7,691 bases of DNA from Methanosaeta sp. NSP1 (GTDB taxonomy: Archaea; Halobacteriota; Methanosarcinia; Methanotrichales; Methanotrichaceae), in NCBI GenBank assembly GCA_002256595.1, contig NOLC01000237.1, positions 1 through 7,691 on the forward strand, read 5' to 3'. A model generated the notes under the pieces. It made no database searches, was not told the origin of the DNA, and worked only from the letters and a program-made list of their open reading frames with translations. This document shows positions 6,342-7,691 of this stretch, piece after piece (the stretch's first letter is position 1; each line of letters starts with the position of its first letter). The translations under genes and the position numbers were made by a program.

Positions 6342-7691
6342 TTGAAACAAGCCACAATATTCATGACGTTTTTAATTTTTTTATTCGCAATAGTAGCTTC
6401 TGATAGCTTTTCCGCCGATAGCAGCAATTCTGCGGCAGCATCGGATGCTTTAGCGACATCAGACAGCCAATTAGTCAGCCAGACATTAGCGGCCGATGCC
6501 AAGAGCAGTTCCAGCACCGGCTCGCTAGAAAATTCTGGCCTGGGAATGGTTACGAACAGAAGAAAGGCCTTATCTGAAAGTTCGACTCTGGCAGACCTGG
6601 CCAACGAGGACGTCGTATCGCCCCAAAAGGAGACCGTGCTGGTCATCCAGTCTGCAAATAACGAATCCGCGTCCGTTTCTCAGAGCGGCTCCTGCGAAGG
6701 CCAGAAGATCGGCCTGACCTACAAGGACTCCGTTGCATGCTACCCGGAGAGAGTCCAGCCGCCCAAGGGGGCTCCCAATGTGGTCTACATAGTCCTGGAC
6801 GATGTGGGATTCGGCCAGATAGGCAGCTTCGGCGGCCCGGTCGAAACTCCCAATATCGACCGGCTAGCGGAAGGCGGTCTGCGCTACAGCAACTTCCATA
6901 CCACAGCCCTCTGCTCTCCATCCAGAGCCTGCTTTATGACCGGCAGAAACCATCACTCCACCGGCATCGGCGCGCTTACGGACATGGCGGTGGGCTTCCC
7001 TGGATACAATGGAAACCTCTCCCACAACACGGCAACCATAGCCGAGATGCTTCAGAGTGTGGGCTACAACACCTTTGGCCTGGGCAAATGGCACCTCGTC
7101 TCCTTCGCAGACATAAACTACGATGCTTCATTTGACAACTGGCCTACCGGCCGCGGCTTCGACCACTTCTATGGATTTCTGCCCGCCCAAACCAACCAGT
7201 GGTACCCGGATCTGGTCAGAGACACCACCCATATCGACCCGCCCGCTACTCCGGAAGAGGGATATCACCTCTCCAACGACCTGGTGGACCAGGCCATAAA
7301 GTATGTCGACGACCAGCAGTCGGCAGAGAAAGGCAAGCCCTACTTCATGTACCTGGCCTTTGGAGCCTGCCACTCGCCTCATCATGCTCCCCGAGAGTAC
7401 ATCGATAAGTATGCCGGCAAGTTCGATCAGGGCTGGGATGCGGTGAGAAACGAGACCTTGGCCAGACAGAAAGAGATGGGCATCGTTCCGGAGAACACCG
7501 ATCTTCCCCCGCGCAATCCTGGGGTGAAGGCCTGGGACAGCCTCTCTGATGATGAGAAGGAGTTATTCGCCCGCATGATGGAAGTATATGCCGGATTCCT
7601 GGATCACACCGACGAGCAAATCGGCAGGCTGATCGACTACCTGGATGAGACCGGCCAGCTCAATAATACCATGATCATCCTGACCTCGGAC
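6342..7691 (+). CDS. Secreted type I (formylglycine) sulfatase, 3' end off the window
   Basis: Paralogue of the upstream sulfatase; predicted to hydrolyse sulfate esters outside the cytoplasmic membrane. 450 codons are visible from TTG. Residues 1-24 form a signal peptide with likely cleavage after the SFSA region. About 25-125 are a Ser/Ala-rich, low-complexity linker. The catalytic domain starts near 140: metal ligands D153/D154 (IVLDDVG), nucleophile motif C191-S-P-S-R195, K249/H251 (GKWHL), H344 (GACHSPHHAP). The window stops at D450, equivalent to D331 of sulfatase 1; the Cys-to-Asp distance is 259 residues in both, so the domain has no indels there. C-S-P-S-R is the classical formylglycine motif, needing a maturase (FGE or the radical-SAM anSME) that is not in view. 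A Cys pair flanks IGLTYKDS ahead of the domain and is also seen upstream. About 300 residues should remain beyond the edge. Function as a sulfatase is well supported; the substrate is unknown. Confidence 0.93.
   Translation, partial: MKQATIFMTFLIFLFAIVASDSFSADSSNSAAASDALATSDSQLVSQTLAADAKSSSSTGSLENSGLGMVTNRRKALSESSTLADLANEDVVSPQKETVLVIQSANNESASVSQSGSCEGQKIGLTYKDSVACYPERVQPPKGAPNVVYIVLDDVGFGQIGSFGGPVETPNIDRLAEGGLRYSNFHTTALCSPSRACFMTGRNHHSTGIGALTDMAVGFPGYNGNLSHNTATIAEMLQSVGYNTFGLGKWHLVSFADINYDASFDNWPTGRGFDHFYGFLPAQTNQWYPDLVRDTTHIDPPATPEEGYHLSNDLVDQAIKYVDDQQSAEKGKPYFMYLAFGACHSPHHAPREYIDKYAGKFDQGWDAVRNETLARQKEMGIVPENTDLPPRNPGVKAWDSLSDDEKELFARMMEVYAGFLDHTDEQIGRLIDYLDETGQLNNTMIILTSD

Overview
The window reads as a piece of a prokaryotic, probably archaeal, genome. 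The archaeal assignment is inferred from frequent AGA/AGG and ATA codons, a TTG start behind GGAGG, A/T-rich TATA-like upstream stretches, and secreted proteins rich in N-x-S/T sequons. A methanogen of the Methanosarcinales/Methanothrix type would fit, but the sequence contains no taxonomic marker that proves it. No tRNA, rRNA, CRISPR array or intact insertion sequence was seen.

Layout. Bases 1-3129 (minus strand) hold nearly all of carB, the large subunit of carbamoyl-phosphate synthetase; its C-terminal end runs off the left edge. A divergent intergenic region (3130-3324) carries a hairpin flanked by a 10-base direct repeat. On the plus strand follow two tandem paralogous type I sulfatases of the large AtsA/AtsD-like class. 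The first has an intact 747-codon catalytic and C-terminal region (3610-5853), but its export leader is damaged: the start-codon position is TTA and there is an in-frame TAG at 3523-3525. It ends at a strong hairpin-plus-T-run terminator. A spacer of about 440 bases without a convincing gene follows. The second sulfatase (6342-7691, open at the right edge) has a complete signal peptide, linker and active-site Cys.

How the parts relate. carB belongs to arginine/pyrimidine biosynthesis and is unrelated in function to the sulfatases. The two sulfatases share the same 5' cassette (ribosome binding site, signal peptide, Ser/Ala-rich linker). By hand count this cassette is about 85% identical in DNA, while the start of the catalytic domain is only about 69% identical, the opposite of the usual pattern for secreted enzymes. 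Both carry the C-S-P-(S/T)-R motif whose Cys must be converted to formylglycine by a maturase not present here.

The points most worth checking are: (1) the broken or recoded leader of sulfatase 1 in front of a fully intact enzyme; (2) an apparent in-frame loss of about 24 residues in CarB that removes the conserved GGQT segment of the carbamate-phosphorylating half; (3) the unusually conserved leader cassette.
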